From: Caenorhabditis remanei | Lineage: Eukaryota; Nematoda; Chromadorea; Rhabditida; Rhabditidae | Length of the DNA stretch: 64,000 nucleotides | NCBI RefSeq assembly: GCF_010183535.1 | Contig: NC_071329.1 | Coordinates: 1,612,001 to 1,676,000, forward strand | Direction of reading: 5' to 3' | Part shown: positions 10,605-21,842 of the stretch, piece by piece | Layout of the letters: each line of letters begins with the position of its first letter | How positions within the stretch are numbered: the stretch's first letter is position 1 | Translations under genes and position numbers: made by a program | The notes under the pieces: generated by a model | The model's database searches: none | The model's input: the letters and a program-made list of their open reading frames with translations, nothing else | Told to the model about the DNA's origin: nothing

Positions 10605-13325
10605 ATGTCGAAATACTTGAAATCGCCGGACAATATGCTCACATCAACTAGCCTGGAGTCGATTGCTCACTCTTATATTCTCAATGAGCTCCGTTCGTCG
10701 ATTAGCAAGAATATTTTCTCAGAAAAGTGTTTTTTGGAAGATAATGGAAAGGAATTGATACAGAAAATGCTGGATAATTCGAATTTTAAGCTCAGTAAGG
10801 CAGGTTTTGGCTGAAAACTTCAATAGAACGGAATTTTCAGGAATGTACGGATCGGCTGACGAGCTTGCACAGAATCTGAAAATTTATCAGAATTTTCCTG
10901 GAAGTCAGCAATTTTTGGGAACCTATTTTGAGCCATACCTTGTAATTTCATTGATTTTTCATTGTTTTTAAAGTAAGATTATTTCAGAATGCTCCAGTCA
11001 TTTATCACAGTTTAAAAAATGAGAAATTCATCTGCAAATCGGATATCTCTGTGATTCTTCAGAATATGGCGGTTGAAATCTCATTGATGCCGGTAAGTTT
11101 CCTTAGTATTTCAATTTAAAAAAGTTATTGTGAGACTATTTTCAGAATGTTGGCACTTTCCGATATGTGATTGCCAGTGCTCTAAGTGGTCATCCGGAGC
11201 AACAAGCGAAACATCTGGAATTCGTAAAATTCGATCAGAAAGTGTTCGATGAGATTGAGATGGAAATGCGAAAAGCGAATTCTGTACGCATTTATATCGA
11301 AATATTGATAAATGAAGTCAAAATTGTCCTTTCAGACGAATGAAATCACTAAAACAGTGTCACAAATCTCTTCTGGAAATTTCGAAACACTGGTTGAGAA
11401 GTATTTTAAAGTGAAAACTGCGGGCTACACTAAAGAAGATTTTCGAAATTTGATCAAAAATTACTACAAAGGTGTAATGAATTCGAGCAACAATCCGGCA
11501 GAGGCGTTGACTGTATACTCGGTGAACATGACCATGGCGATTTGTCTTCGAAACATTATTGTAACGAGACCGGAGATGTTTCACCAAAAGGCACCGATTA
11601 CGGTCAGACTATTTGAAGATGGAGATCAGAAATTTGTGATCGGAGCTGAATTATCTTATGCTTTGTGGCCAGAAAAGCTATCAGAAATATTTGAAAATAG
11701 TAGGAAAGTTGGGCCACATATGTACAGCACAATGGGGCTGGAAGAAGCGAAAGAGGAGGGAGAAGGGAAAATTGAGGTGAGTTATATAAGAAGCCAAGTA
11801 TCATATGTTTTTTTTTCAGTTCATCCGCTACCCGATCAAAAGAGCGAAACACAGAGCTGTTCCGATTAAAGGACCTAACCCAGAGGACCCTGATGATTGG
11901 TGTATTCTGGCTGTGGACGCTTTTTTCGAATTTATGAAGAGTATCATCACTGGAGTGAAGATTTTTCTGAAATGTTTCGATACGTTTGCCGTTTTTAAGT
12001 ACATTTTTAGTGCTCTCGAGAAAGTATTCAAACCCGAAGTTGTAAGAATTGCACGGAAATTGTAGTTTAAAATAGTAGTGTTTTTCAGGAATCGCCATAT
12101 TTCTTACAAATTGCATCTGTCGATAATCTGTTGACGACGCTTCAGAACACTATTCAATCGGTTCGGCCAACTAATGACGTTCGAAATGCGAAAAAAGACG
12201 GATTCACTGTACAGAATCTGAAGAACGAACTGAATCATTTGGGTCTTACTGTCCTCTTTCCGGAAATCCGAAATTATGCAGAAGATGTCTATGACGAAAT
12301 CGATAAAGCTAAGAAAGAGAGATATCTGAGAACCTGCGATTTGTTTGATGCAGTGGAGAATTGTCAGTTGATTTGTGTGCTCAATAGGGTTCCGAATGTA
12401 AGGAATTCTAATTAGTCTATTGTTAATTTATATAATTTTCAGCTCAAGAAGTTTCTTCACAATCAGAAAGGATGTGGAAGAGTACTTGGATACAAATGTG
12501 AACATTGTGAGAAGGAAAAGAAGGCGTCGGATGAACTAGAAACGATGGAAATCAGTCAACAACCAGCGGAGGTTCAGAAGACGTCAGACATCCAGAATTC
12601 CATGAAGAATCTGAAAATTGAGACCTCATATGCATCGGTTTCAAATCAATACTCACAACCGGCGTTCTCTGCTCCAAAACACTGTGAAAAGTGCTCAGAA
12701 AATTCTGTAATTCTTGTCGAAACTCAAAATGAGTTGAAAATAAGTCAAGATCAGCTGAAGGAGATGCAACAGAAGATCACAAATACAGAGAAGGAATCGA
12801 GTGACCTGAAAAAAGAACACGAGAAAATTGTGGAATCTGAAGCCAAGAAGACGGAGGAATTGTCTAAAATTGAGGAAGAATTGAGTAAAGAGAAAGAAGA
12901 GGAGATTCTGAAGGCGTCAAAGGAAAACGAGGAACTTCAGAAGACTATTCTCAAGTTGACAGCTGAAAATAAGGCAAATGAGAAAGTGATTCAAAAGTTA
13001 CTCGATAGAATCACCGATTTATCGACTAATAACCAGAAAACTCATCAAATTAATGAGAAAACTATCGAAGAATCGGCTCCAACTACTTCTGTCACTTCTA
13101 AAAATGCTCCTCTCGTTATCGATTGTCTCATTTGTTCCAGTCAGATCAAGTCGGGACAAGAAGTCATCAGATGTCCATTGTGCAAACGAAGATTCCATTC
13201 GAATGTAAGATTTTCTCTATTTTACATCAATTTTCCCTCATTTTTCTTATTTTCAGTGTGCATTCAAATGGCGCAAAGACCACACTCAATGCCCGGCGTG
13301 CAATGGAGATCTTCCGAGAATTTAA
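10605..13325 (+). CDS. Gene D: full-length coiled-coil RING member
   Basis: About 790 residues starting MSKYLKSPDNMLTSTSLES. Blocks in order: RMYGSADELAQNLKIY (10843), NAPVIYHSLKNEKFICK (10989), EFVKFDQKVFDEIEMEMRK (11220), a helical exon with APITVRLFEDGDQKFVIG (11312-11774), FIRYPIKRAKHRAVPI (11820-12040), DGFTVQNLKNELNHLGL and CDLFDAVENCQL (12090-12398), then knuckle HNQKGCGRVLGYKCEHC (12460). A Glu/Lys heptad-like coiled coil spans about 12720-13070. The RING is CLIC...CPLCKRRFHSN|CAFKW...CPAC, with the last intron between FHSN and C. The final exon is 13257-13325. Gene K on the other arm is its closest match (the ETVSQ-SSGNFETLVEKYF exon), which shows that the arms are related. RING implies E3 ligase; target unknown. 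Confidence 0.9.
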
Positions 13326-13388
13326 TTTTAAATTTTGTTACTTTTGTTATAATTTTTGTTGTTAATTTGTTAATAGCACGACACGCGT

Positions 13389-13495
13389 CTTACAACTGCG
13401 CTCTACCGAAACTGACGAAAATAGTGTGCGAAATTGAGAGAGTCAGAGAAAATGAGATATTTCTCAAGGGGATTTCGGTGGGGCGCAGTTGTAAG
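13389..13495. mobile_element. Complete palindromic GAGCGC-type MITE
   Basis: Arms CTTACAACTGCGCTCTACCG and the reverse complement of CGGTGGGGCGCAGTTGTAAG enclose about 65 bp. The arm carries the same GCGCTCTACCGA core found singly in many introns of genes E and F. Confidence 0.7.
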
Positions 13496-13548
13496 AACTG
13501 TGCTGAGCTAGTATTTGTTTTATCCTTTTCTGTTGAAAAATCCCGATG

Positions 13549-13610
13549 GATTACTGTAACTGTCGAGAAATGTGGTGCATTGTGTGCAAACACCGTCACG
13601 CCAAAATGCA
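13549..13610 (+). promoter_or_regulatory. Conserved upstream module, gene E
   Basis: Short form, GGATTACTGTAACTGTCGAG to CCAAAATGCA, 115 bp before the ATG. It lacks the ACGTGGC ends seen in the MSKYL-type genes but keeps the GCAAACACCGTCACG core exactly. Confidence 0.65.
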
Positions 13611-13832
13611 TGATTTCTAAATTTTCTTTGTTTTTAATTCATATTTTCAGGGATGAATCCCCTATTCATTTCCTCAGATTGCGAAATATCAAGAAATAGT
13701 AATTTCCATCAAAATTTACAGAAAAATGGCGCAATTTCTGAAGAGTCCAGACCATGTTCTCGCCTCCAACATCGTTCATTCTCACGTCTACTTTTACATT
13801 CTTCTTAAGGTGAGTGATTGCTTTCTAAATAT

Positions 13833-13985
13833 TAGACTTGTCACGGGCCGAAATCAAAAAATTCGCGGCCCTTTTTGAAAAAATTTTGGAAAATTTGATT
13901 TTTTTTTGTGAAGTTAAAAAATATATATATAGTTTTCGAATAAAATTTCAAAGTTCAATCAGAAGGTAGATGTTTGACAAGTCTG
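13833..13985. mobile_element. Decayed hAT-like MITE in first intron of gene E
   Basis: Ends AGACTTGTCA and TGACAAGTCT are inverted. The flanking octamers CTAAATAT and TTAAATTT agree at 6 of 8 positions. GGGCC-containing ends link it to the 15941 element. Confidence 0.55.
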
Positions 13986-15940
13986 TTAAATTTGAATAAA
14001 ATTTATTTATTTTAAGCTCCACTCATTCCTACCCGTTTTCGAGTCGATTGAGGCGAAGAAACTGGTAGACGACGATGGTGAAGAGGTGATTCAGAAGATA
14101 TTGGATGAATCGAATAATAAATTGAGTAAGAATTGTTTTTCATCTCTCGTAAATTCACTATTTTTGCAGGAATGTATGGATCGGCCAAGGAAATTGTCGA
14201 GAATATCAAAATATTCAGAAGTTTCCCTGAAAGTTTTCGTCTTTTTCATGACTATAAGCATCCTCTCAATGTAGGCAGTTTATACAGAAATTTCTGGTTG
14301 ATCGTAAAGTTTTCAGGCGACACCAATCATCTATGAAAGTTTGAATGGAGAGAAATACCTCTGTAAACCGGATGTTTATACGATTATTCAGAATATCGCA
14401 CTTCATGCTATTACTCATCAGGTTAGATTACTTTTCGATAACTTTTTTTATTTTGTTTTTCAGAAATCCGTGATGTTTCATTTGTTGCTTGCAAAGTTTC
14501 TGAAATCCAAAATTATGTTGATTGGTGGACCCGTTGAATTTGTGAAATTCGATGAAAAAATGTTCGATGAAATCGAGAAAGAAATGAGAGAAGGAGAGAA
14601 GAAGAGTGTCGAACAAGCGGTAGTGTTTTCAATGCTTATTTTCTTGAATTCATGTTTTTAATTTCAGTCTGCGCAACGTAACAATCTAGAAAAGTTCTTG
14701 TTGACTAAGAATTATGCAGCGATCGTTTCAAAAGTGCATGAATTGAATCCGACAATTTGGGATGATGACATGGCAAATGCATTACTCAGGCGGCTACAAT
14801 CGTTATCTGATACAGAAATCGAGACAAAAAAAGAGATCGTTTTCGGCGCTCTCATCAATAGTTGTATCATGAACCGTATTGAAGAAATTATGGCGAAACG
14901 AGCAACGCTTTTCATTTCTACACCGGAATCATCTCCAATTACTGTAAGACTGTTTGAGGATGGAGAGGAGAGATATGTGATGAAGGCGGAATTGTATCAT
15001 GCATTGAATAGATTGTCTACTGGACCAAAGAGATTCGAAATTCAAAGTGATGGATTTATTTACAATGCAATGAGTTTTGAAGATGTGAAGGCGGAGTTTG
15101 GAGATCAAATTCAGAATATTGAGGTATGGAACGGCAGAAAGTACAAAATAATTCCAAATTATTTCCAGTTCATCCGCACTCCGATTCTTCGCTCCAAACA
15201 CCGCGCAGTACATTTTTGGAATCAAGTTGTTCCAATACGTCGAGGAATGGCCTCTATCTCTTTTTCAGCAAATTCATTCGGTTTTCGATTCGAATTTGGT
15301 TAGTTTCTCAATGGATCACGTTTGCCTCATGCCTATAATTCAAAAAATCTAAAACTTTCACTTCCAGAACAATCAATATTTCATCAATCTTCGTGTCTTC
15401 AATAATCTCAAAAAATCAATAAATGCCACCTACTCCTCTCCGCCGTCACCACCACCAAAAGATGTTCGAAACGCGAAAAAAGATGGATTCACTGTCCAAA
15501 ATCTCAAGAACGAGCTGAAACATTTGGGACTCGAAAAGCATTTTCCCGAGATTTCGGATCACGCAGAAATCGCGCATACGGAAGTGATGGAGCTGAAAAA
15601 AGAGCGATTTTTGAGAACATGTGATCTATATGATGCTGTGGAGATTTGTCAGTTGCGGTGTATTTTCAATCGAGTTCCAGAGGTGAGATGGAGCGCGGTT
15701 GCAGAAAAATTTGCAGTTTTTATAGCTAGAAATCTAATAATAATGAGAAAAAGTGTATCTGTGATAAGAAAAATCTGAAATGTATGAAAAAAAAATGAAA
15801 ATTCCTGTAATAACACTCGAAAAACCTTCTAAAGTTGTCAGCTCTAAAAATGGTCAAAAGTGGTAGTGGCCGAACTTTTTCTATTTCGGTTTCTGGGCCA
15901 GCGAATTCAAGTTCTTCCAAGAAATCGCTAGCCTAGAAAC

Positions 15941-16397
15941 CAGACTTGCAAGATTCCGGGCCGGCCCGCCGGCCCGGCCCGGCCCGGCCCGGTTTTGGCC
16001 CGGCCCGGCCCGGCCCGATCGGGCCGGGCCGGGCCGGGCCGAGAAAGCTCCGGCCCGGCCCGGCCCGGTCGGCCCGGATTTGAATTTTTGAACTTTTTTC
16101 ACTACAATTTTTTGTCCAAAAATTTATTTTCTGAAAATTTTTCATATTTTTCCTCAAGTATATTTTTCAAAAACCTTCGAAACCTACAAAAAATTGTTTT
16201 TAAAAATATTTTTCAAAAAAAATCGGGAAATTTTCGAAAAAAAATTTGAATTTTTTTCAGTACTGAACTTCCGGGCCGACCGGGCCGGGCCGGGCCGGGC
16301 CGGGCCGGGCCACGGGCCGGGCCGGGCCGGGCCGGGCCCTGGAAATTTTCATTCCGGCCCGGCCCGGCCCGGCCCGGCCCGGCCCGTTGCAAGTCTG
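15941..16397. mobile_element. hAT-like MITE with GGGCC tracts, TSD CTAGAAAC
   Basis: Inverted ends CAGACTTGCAA and TTGCAAGTCTG enclose two blocks of GGCCC/GGGCC repeats around an AT-rich middle. CTAGAAAC flanks it at 15933-15940 and 16398-16405. The matching intron of gene F has a single CTAGAAAC (complement at 28287-28294), which is the empty site. Confidence 0.9.
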
Positions 16398-16405
16398 CTA
16401 GAAAC

Positions 16406-16581
16406 CAGTGGTGGGCGCGGAGTGAAATTAGTGACTCTCCCCGTGGCGGCAGCGGCCACAGCGCGGGGGGAAGAGAGCGCGAGAGAGCGCGCCCCACCAT
16501 TGCCGACAGCGAGAGACGCAGACATTTCTCCTCCCCCGTGGATTTTGGAGTGAAGCTCAGCTTCACTCGCGCCCACCACTG
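16406..16581. mobile_element. Second hAT-like MITE sharing the same TSD
   Basis: Ends CAGTGGTGGGCGCG and CGCGCCCACCACTG. Its left duplication is the right duplication of the neighbour (16398-16405), and a third CTAGAAAC lies at 16582-16589. The GC-rich interior is unrelated to the neighbour's. Confidence 0.9.
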
Positions 16582-19145
16582 CTAGAAACCCAACAGAAAT
16601 ATTTCGGCCACGGTCACTTTTGAGCATTTTCCCGGCTGAAAAACTGAGTTTTTAAGTCATAAATCGATATATTTTCCAGCTCCGAATCTTCCTCCACCAC
16701 CAAAAATCGTGTTGGCGAGTCTTGGAATTGAGATGTGACTACTGTACTGGAACGGAGCCATTCTACGAAAACGGACGGTGCGAAATATCGATTTTTGCTG
16801 AGGCGCCAAAGGATAACTCGATTGACACGTGGCTGACGGGTGGACGTCCAGTTTATAAACCGATTCCAGAGAGATTTAAGACGGTTTCGAAACCCTATGA
16901 TCCCGTTTTAAAACTGAAAACTGAGAAAATCGAGACAAAAACGGTGAAAGATAGCGAAAAAGTCTATGACGATCAGGATCAAAGAACGGGTGACGTGGAT
17001 AAGGAATCCGAAGCCAAAATCGAGATTCTGAGGCAAAAATTAATGGAAAAAGAAGAGGAAATTGTGAATTTCAAGCGGTTTGTGTAGAAAACGCGCTCTA
17101 TTGATAATAATAATTTGTTTCAGCGACGCTCTTATTCATGAGAAAACAGTGAAAGGATTCAAGGAGTTAAAGGAGAAAATTGTGGATTTGGAAGCTAGAG
17201 AAAAAGAGATGATTGAGGCGAGACGGAGGTGAGAAGCGCAAAGTTCGGTAGAGCGCGTTCTCCACGGTTTTGGAGATTTTTTACGGAAAATTGTGATTTT
17301 ATTGGTTTTCAGCCAGATGCACGTGCAAACAAAAACGATATCTAAGTCATTTTTCTGTGAAATTGTCTCCGACTTGTTGCAAACTCGCTCCATTAACAAT
17401 TATTATTTTTTCAGAGACGCTGTGGTTCAGATTCACACTGGACAGGCATGGAAGGCAGACATTGTGAGATATGAAGCTCGAGAAAAGGAGTTGATTGAAG
17501 AGAGAACGAGGTGAGAATGAAGGAGTTCAGTAGGGCGCTGTTTCAGCAATTGGACACAGTTTTTACAGAAAAATCTGTGAATCTTAAAGTTTTTACCGAT
17601 TTTTCTTGTTTTAAAGTCAATTTTTTTTAGTGTTCAGTACCGAAAAATCAACCAAAAACACACAAATTCTCGAATTTTAACATTTTCTGTTGCAAACACG
17701 CTCTATTGACAACACAATTTCTTAATTTCAGAAATGAATTGACTCATTCGAAAACTGTCCTCGAAAATGAGCGTTTGATGCGAGAGAATGCTTCAATTAG
17801 AAGCAATTTGAAAGATTCCAATGAGAGAATCAAATCGTAAGAATTGTTTTCGGTAGAGCGCACTTGCAACTTGAATTTTCAGAGAAATAGACATTCGTGA
17901 CAAGGAAATCGAGAAATTGGGGAAAAAAGTTGTGAATTATGAGAAGAAACAGATGAAGTAAGTGTCCAGTGGAGCGCGTTTGCAAATTATTTGTTAAAAT
18001 TTCAGTGACGAATCGATTCGTGCTAAAATTGAGAAGGAAAACGAGGAATTAAAGAAGAAAATTGATGAGGAAATGCAAAAGTAAGTTTGGCTCAATCGCG
18101 CTCCAATGAGAATACTCTATTTTCGGTGGAGCGCGATTGCATCAGCTCAGTTTTTTCAGAAACGAAACAACACTTGAAGAACTTTCCATTGAAAATTCGA
18201 ATCTGAAAATACGGATCGCAGTACTTGAGGCGTCTGAAATACAGGCAAAATCACAGTAAGATTCCTAAAATTTCGGTAGAGCGTGTTTGCATCAATTCGA
18301 TTTTTCTTGTAGATACGAAATAACTATCGAACAATTGGAGAAGGAGAATCAGGATCTGAAAGGGAGTAATGAGTTGTACTGTAACAATTTCAATTCGATA
18401 AATGAGACGGTTTATAGGTTAGACAGAGAGCAAGTGCGCTCTATTGGAATTTAAGCATTTCAGAGAGCGTCAAACGTTTGGAACAGTTCAACAACAGCTC
18501 GTCGAGAGGATTTCCGAGTTGGAGAGAGAGTTGATTAGGTAAAAATTAAATTTTCAGGGAAAAATATTGAAAAAAAAACATTTTTTAAGTAGAAATCAAC
18601 CTGGAAATATAGGAATTACCGATTGGATTGGTGAAAAACGAGTAATGCAAGAGGAAATCGCCGAGAAGACACGACAAATTGCACAGTGAGTCGAAGAGAT
18701 GAAGCAAACGCGCCCCACCGAACTAATTTTGCAGAGTTATCGAATCGAATGTAGTGTTGAGAACTGAGAATGAGATGAATAGTCGAATGGTTCAGAATCT
18801 ATTGGATCGGTTGTCAGGGATATCGATTTCTTCTGGTGTCGCTCCGACTCCGCCCCCTTCTGGCCCCTCGACGTCTTCTTGGAATCGCCAGAATCCGACG
18901 ACGAGAGATTCTGAATTAGAAGACGTGGAATGTGTGATTTGTCTAATCGATATCAAACAGAGACAAAAGACGATCAAATGTCATCAATGTCGACGTAGAT
19001 TCCATTCGAAGGTAGAGTTATCAATGGAGCGTGATTGCATTAATACTATATTTTTCAGTGTGCATCTGATTGGCTGAAAGTGAAGAGCGAATGCCCGGCA
19101 TGTCGTGGACGACTTCTGGATCCTCATGAATTTCCGGCGTTGTAA

Positions 19146-19889
19146 AATTCAATTTTTTGTTTCTAATTTTTTTCGAATAATTATGTTAAATATTCCATAG
19201 TGTCTTCTGATGGAATTTGTTATTTTTGCTTTGTTTCTTGTTATTGTTGTCTATGGAATCGATTATAGAAATTTATTTTTCAGCCGTTTCTCCTAAAACT
19301 CTTGAAATTCACATATTCATAATCTCCAAGTCAATAGCTTTCGTTTGATACCCATATCGACCGGTTTCCGCGCATTTTGATTTTCGACACGCGACGCGAC
19401 CGCGTCGCGCCATTCATTAAAATTTCAAAGTGGTGAGAAGTAGGTCGATATGGGTATCAAATGAAAGGTATTCATCTCAGGAATCTGAAAATCGTGCTTT
19501 GAACCTAATTGGAGTTTATCTGAAAAAGTTATCTCAGATTTTCTATATGTATTTTTCCAGAAATGCTGACCTACACCTACGTCTTCATCTTTGCCATTCT
19601 TCTCCTCATCCAAACGAAATATTTTTTCAATTTCTGCCGGTTTAAAGACATTTTATACATTTCCGCTAAAAACTAGTATTTTTTCAACAAAAAAATTCAA
19701 AAAGACCTTCATACCGAACCACCAGCGAGGGTTTTGTACTTAAAATGTAGCCAGACGTCCCATTTCGCAAATACAAAAAACAGATTTTGAAAAATCATTC
19801 GAAAATCACGATTTTATCGAAGAAAATTGGAAGATCGAGATGTGCGCCATGGGCCCTTGCGCTTTTCTCGTGCGCGCGCCGATTTCAAT
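19146..19889. other. Central spacer, left part
   Basis: 3' flank of gene E, then an imperfect foldback around 19330-19470 (GATACCCATATCGAC versus GTCGATATGGGTATC) with a CG-rich CGCGACGCGACCGCGTCGCG centre. No exon was recognised. Confidence 0.5.
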
Positions 19890-20530
19890 TTTTGTCGGTT
19901 TGTCGGCTGTTTTCGGTGGTTTTTTGGTATTTTTCCGAGTTTTGGCAGGTTTTCAGTGAAAAAATAGTATTTAAACCTGTTTTTCAGGATTTTTAGCGTG
20001 ATTTTGGTATAAAAATCGAACATTTTGGTCTAGAAAAGTCTGAAATCCGATTCTGCGAGTTTTGGAGTGTTTTCCTCGTTTTTTCTCATTTTTAATCAAT
20101 TTGTTGGCGATTTCGGTGGTTTTTCGCTATTTTTTCGACTTTTGGCAGGTTTTCAGTGAAAAAATAGCATTTAAACCTGTTTTTCAGGATTTTTAGTATA
20201 AAAATCCATGGTTTTAGTATAGAAATGTCTGAAGAGCGCTTCTTTGTTATTTTTCTCATTTTTAATCAATTTTTTGGCTAAAACCTTATTTTTCACTAGT
20301 TTTTCGAGATTTTTAGCGTGATTTTGGTATAAAAATCTATGATTTCAGCCTAGAAATGACTGAAGAGCAAATTTGTCAAGTTTTGGTGTTTTCATCGTTT
20401 TTTCTAGTTTTTTTCTCATTTTTAATCAATTTTTTGCTAAAAACTTGTTTTCCAACAGTTTTTCGAAATTTTTAGCGTGATTTTGATATAAAAATCGATG
20501 ATTTTGGCCTAAAATAGCTCAACTGACATT
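19890..20530. repeat. Degenerate tandem repeat, about four copies
   Basis: Phrases such as TTTTTCAGGATTTTTAGCGTG and GATTTTGGTATAAAAATCGA recur near 19980, 20186, 20307 and 20466. Spacing is irregular, about 120-205 bp. Confidence 0.6.
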
Positions 20531-20559
20531 TCACAAGACTCCGTCGTCGGTTTTTGTGT

Positions 20560-20600
20560 ATTGCCCGCAAACACCGTCACGTGAAAATGCGGACTGTCGA
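20560..20600 (+). repeat. Degenerate module core in central spacer
   Basis: TATTGCCCGCAAACACCGTC ACG, then AATGCGGAC: the core of the upstream module with no family ATG downstream. It may mark a lost gene start or a mobile copy. Confidence 0.45.
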
Positions 20601-20639
20601 AAAGGCGGTGCATTTGAATAAAATTGGCGAAAATGTTTT

Positions 20640-21560
20640 AAAAAGTGATTTTTCGACTATTTTTTCAGATTTTCTAATTGAAAATAATATTTTAATAGCT
20701 TTAATTTTTTCTCTCAGCGATTTTCGATTCATTTTCGCTATTATTTCATCATCTGAGCTAGAATTTGCTAAAATTTCAATAAAAATCGATTTTTCATCTT
20801 TCCGTAGTCTCTTTCCTTCCGTTTTCAGCGAAATCTCTTCGATTTTCCACAAAAATCTATTTTTTTGAATTTTCCACGCAATAATTCCCAGAGGAAATAT
20901 TGATTTTCCAGCCGTTTTTCTAGATTTTCATTTGAAAAATATAATTTTTGTGGCTTTAATTTTCTATTTCAGTTGTTATCGACCCATTTTCGTAGAAATT
21001 CCGACTATTGAGCTCGATTTTCCTGAAAAATGGTTTTTTTCTAATTTCTTCTGCCAGTTTACACAATCGCTGCGAGACCCAACAATAAATATATCGTCAT
21101 GCGCCTTTAAACCTACCGTACCCTTTTTTGGCGGAAAATGTTTTTTCGTATCTTTTGAAAAATTATCGATTTCTGTTGCGTTTTTCGGCGAAAAATGTCA
21201 AAACATATTGATTTTCCACTGATTTTTTCCAAATTTTCATTTAAAAATTTGATTTTTACAGCTTCGATGTTCTATTTCATTATATTCCAGCAAAAAGTTT
21301 TCTGAAATTTCATTATTCGAGCTTAAAATTGTTGAAAAATCAATTTCTCATGATTTCCTCTGTCAATTACATAGTTTTTGCTTATTTCTTAATCGTATCG
21401 GCCTCTTTTTCCAGCAAAAATTTTCCTCCTTTTCCAGCAAAATTTCTTTGATTTTTGAGAAATCAAAGAAATTTTTTTTTCTCAATTCATTATTTGAGCT
21501 GTGCTTTGCAAAAAAACTCCGATTTCCATCAATTTCTCTGTCAATTCAAGTTTTTTCGCT
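20640..21560. repeat. Degenerate ~300 bp tandem repeat
   Basis: Related segments start near 20650, 20920 and 21230. Each has TTTTCATTTGAAAAA-like text followed by a GCTTTAATTTTCT stretch and a GAGCT box, and a further partial copy starts near 21460. Diverged enough that no precise unit can be given. Confidence 0.5.
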
Positions 21561-21842
21561 CAGTTTCACTAGAGTATTCCTCTTCAAGTCGTTGAATTTC
21601 TTTGGATTCCATTTTCCGCTTAAATCTATCTGCGTGCTCTTCCGAAAGTTTGCTAAGAATTTATCCGCTAAAAACTTTTTAGGCACTTTTCTTTGCGCCG
21701 GAATTATTCAAAACTCATTTTCACTCGTCTCGTTTTTCTTTCCGCCCCTCTCGTTTGTTTTCGAAACGCCTTGCACATATTTTATTTTTCAGAACCGTCG
21801 GGACGTTCTACGAAAAGGAAGAAAAACCCCATGGAGAAAAAA

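Larger units (their letters stand above)
13326..13725. other. D-E spacer
   Basis: Holds a palindromic element at 13389-13495 and the upstream module at 13549-13610. No other coding signal is seen. The long frame here is read-through from the last exon of gene D. Confidence 0.6.
13726..19145 (+). pseudogene. Gene E: fusion of two array subtypes with a frame break at the junction
   Basis: The 5' part, from MAQFLKSPDHVL through exons 14017-14125, 14170-14270, 14317-14421, 14464-14619 and 14668-15123, is a typical MAQFL-type member. In exon 15169-15298 the sequence switches, just after KHRAV (about 15210), to the FGIKLFQYVEEWP stretch of the gene F type. The middle of the block is missing and the frame shifts by one. 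Downstream exons (15368-15682, 16680-17077, 17124-17228, 17416-17511 and nine more) continue in the gene F frame. They encode DGFTVQNLKNELKHLGL, the HHQKSCWRV knuckle, a long multi-exon coiled coil and a RING with CVIC...CHQCRRRFHSK|CASDW...CPAC, ending at 19145. The fusion looks like unequal recombination. Alternative splicing around the junction could rescue it; otherwise it is a pseudogene. Confidence 0.6.

Noticed and set aside
15881..16627. Long - and + strand frames rich in Arg, Ala, Gly, Pro (collagen-like)
   Set aside because: They are translations of GGGCC/GGCCC repeats inside two inserted elements with target duplications, so not genes.
20577..20852. - strand 91-codon frame in the central spacer
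   Set aside because: Low-complexity Lys/Glu/Ser translation of AT-rich degenerate repeat; no paralog or exon border.
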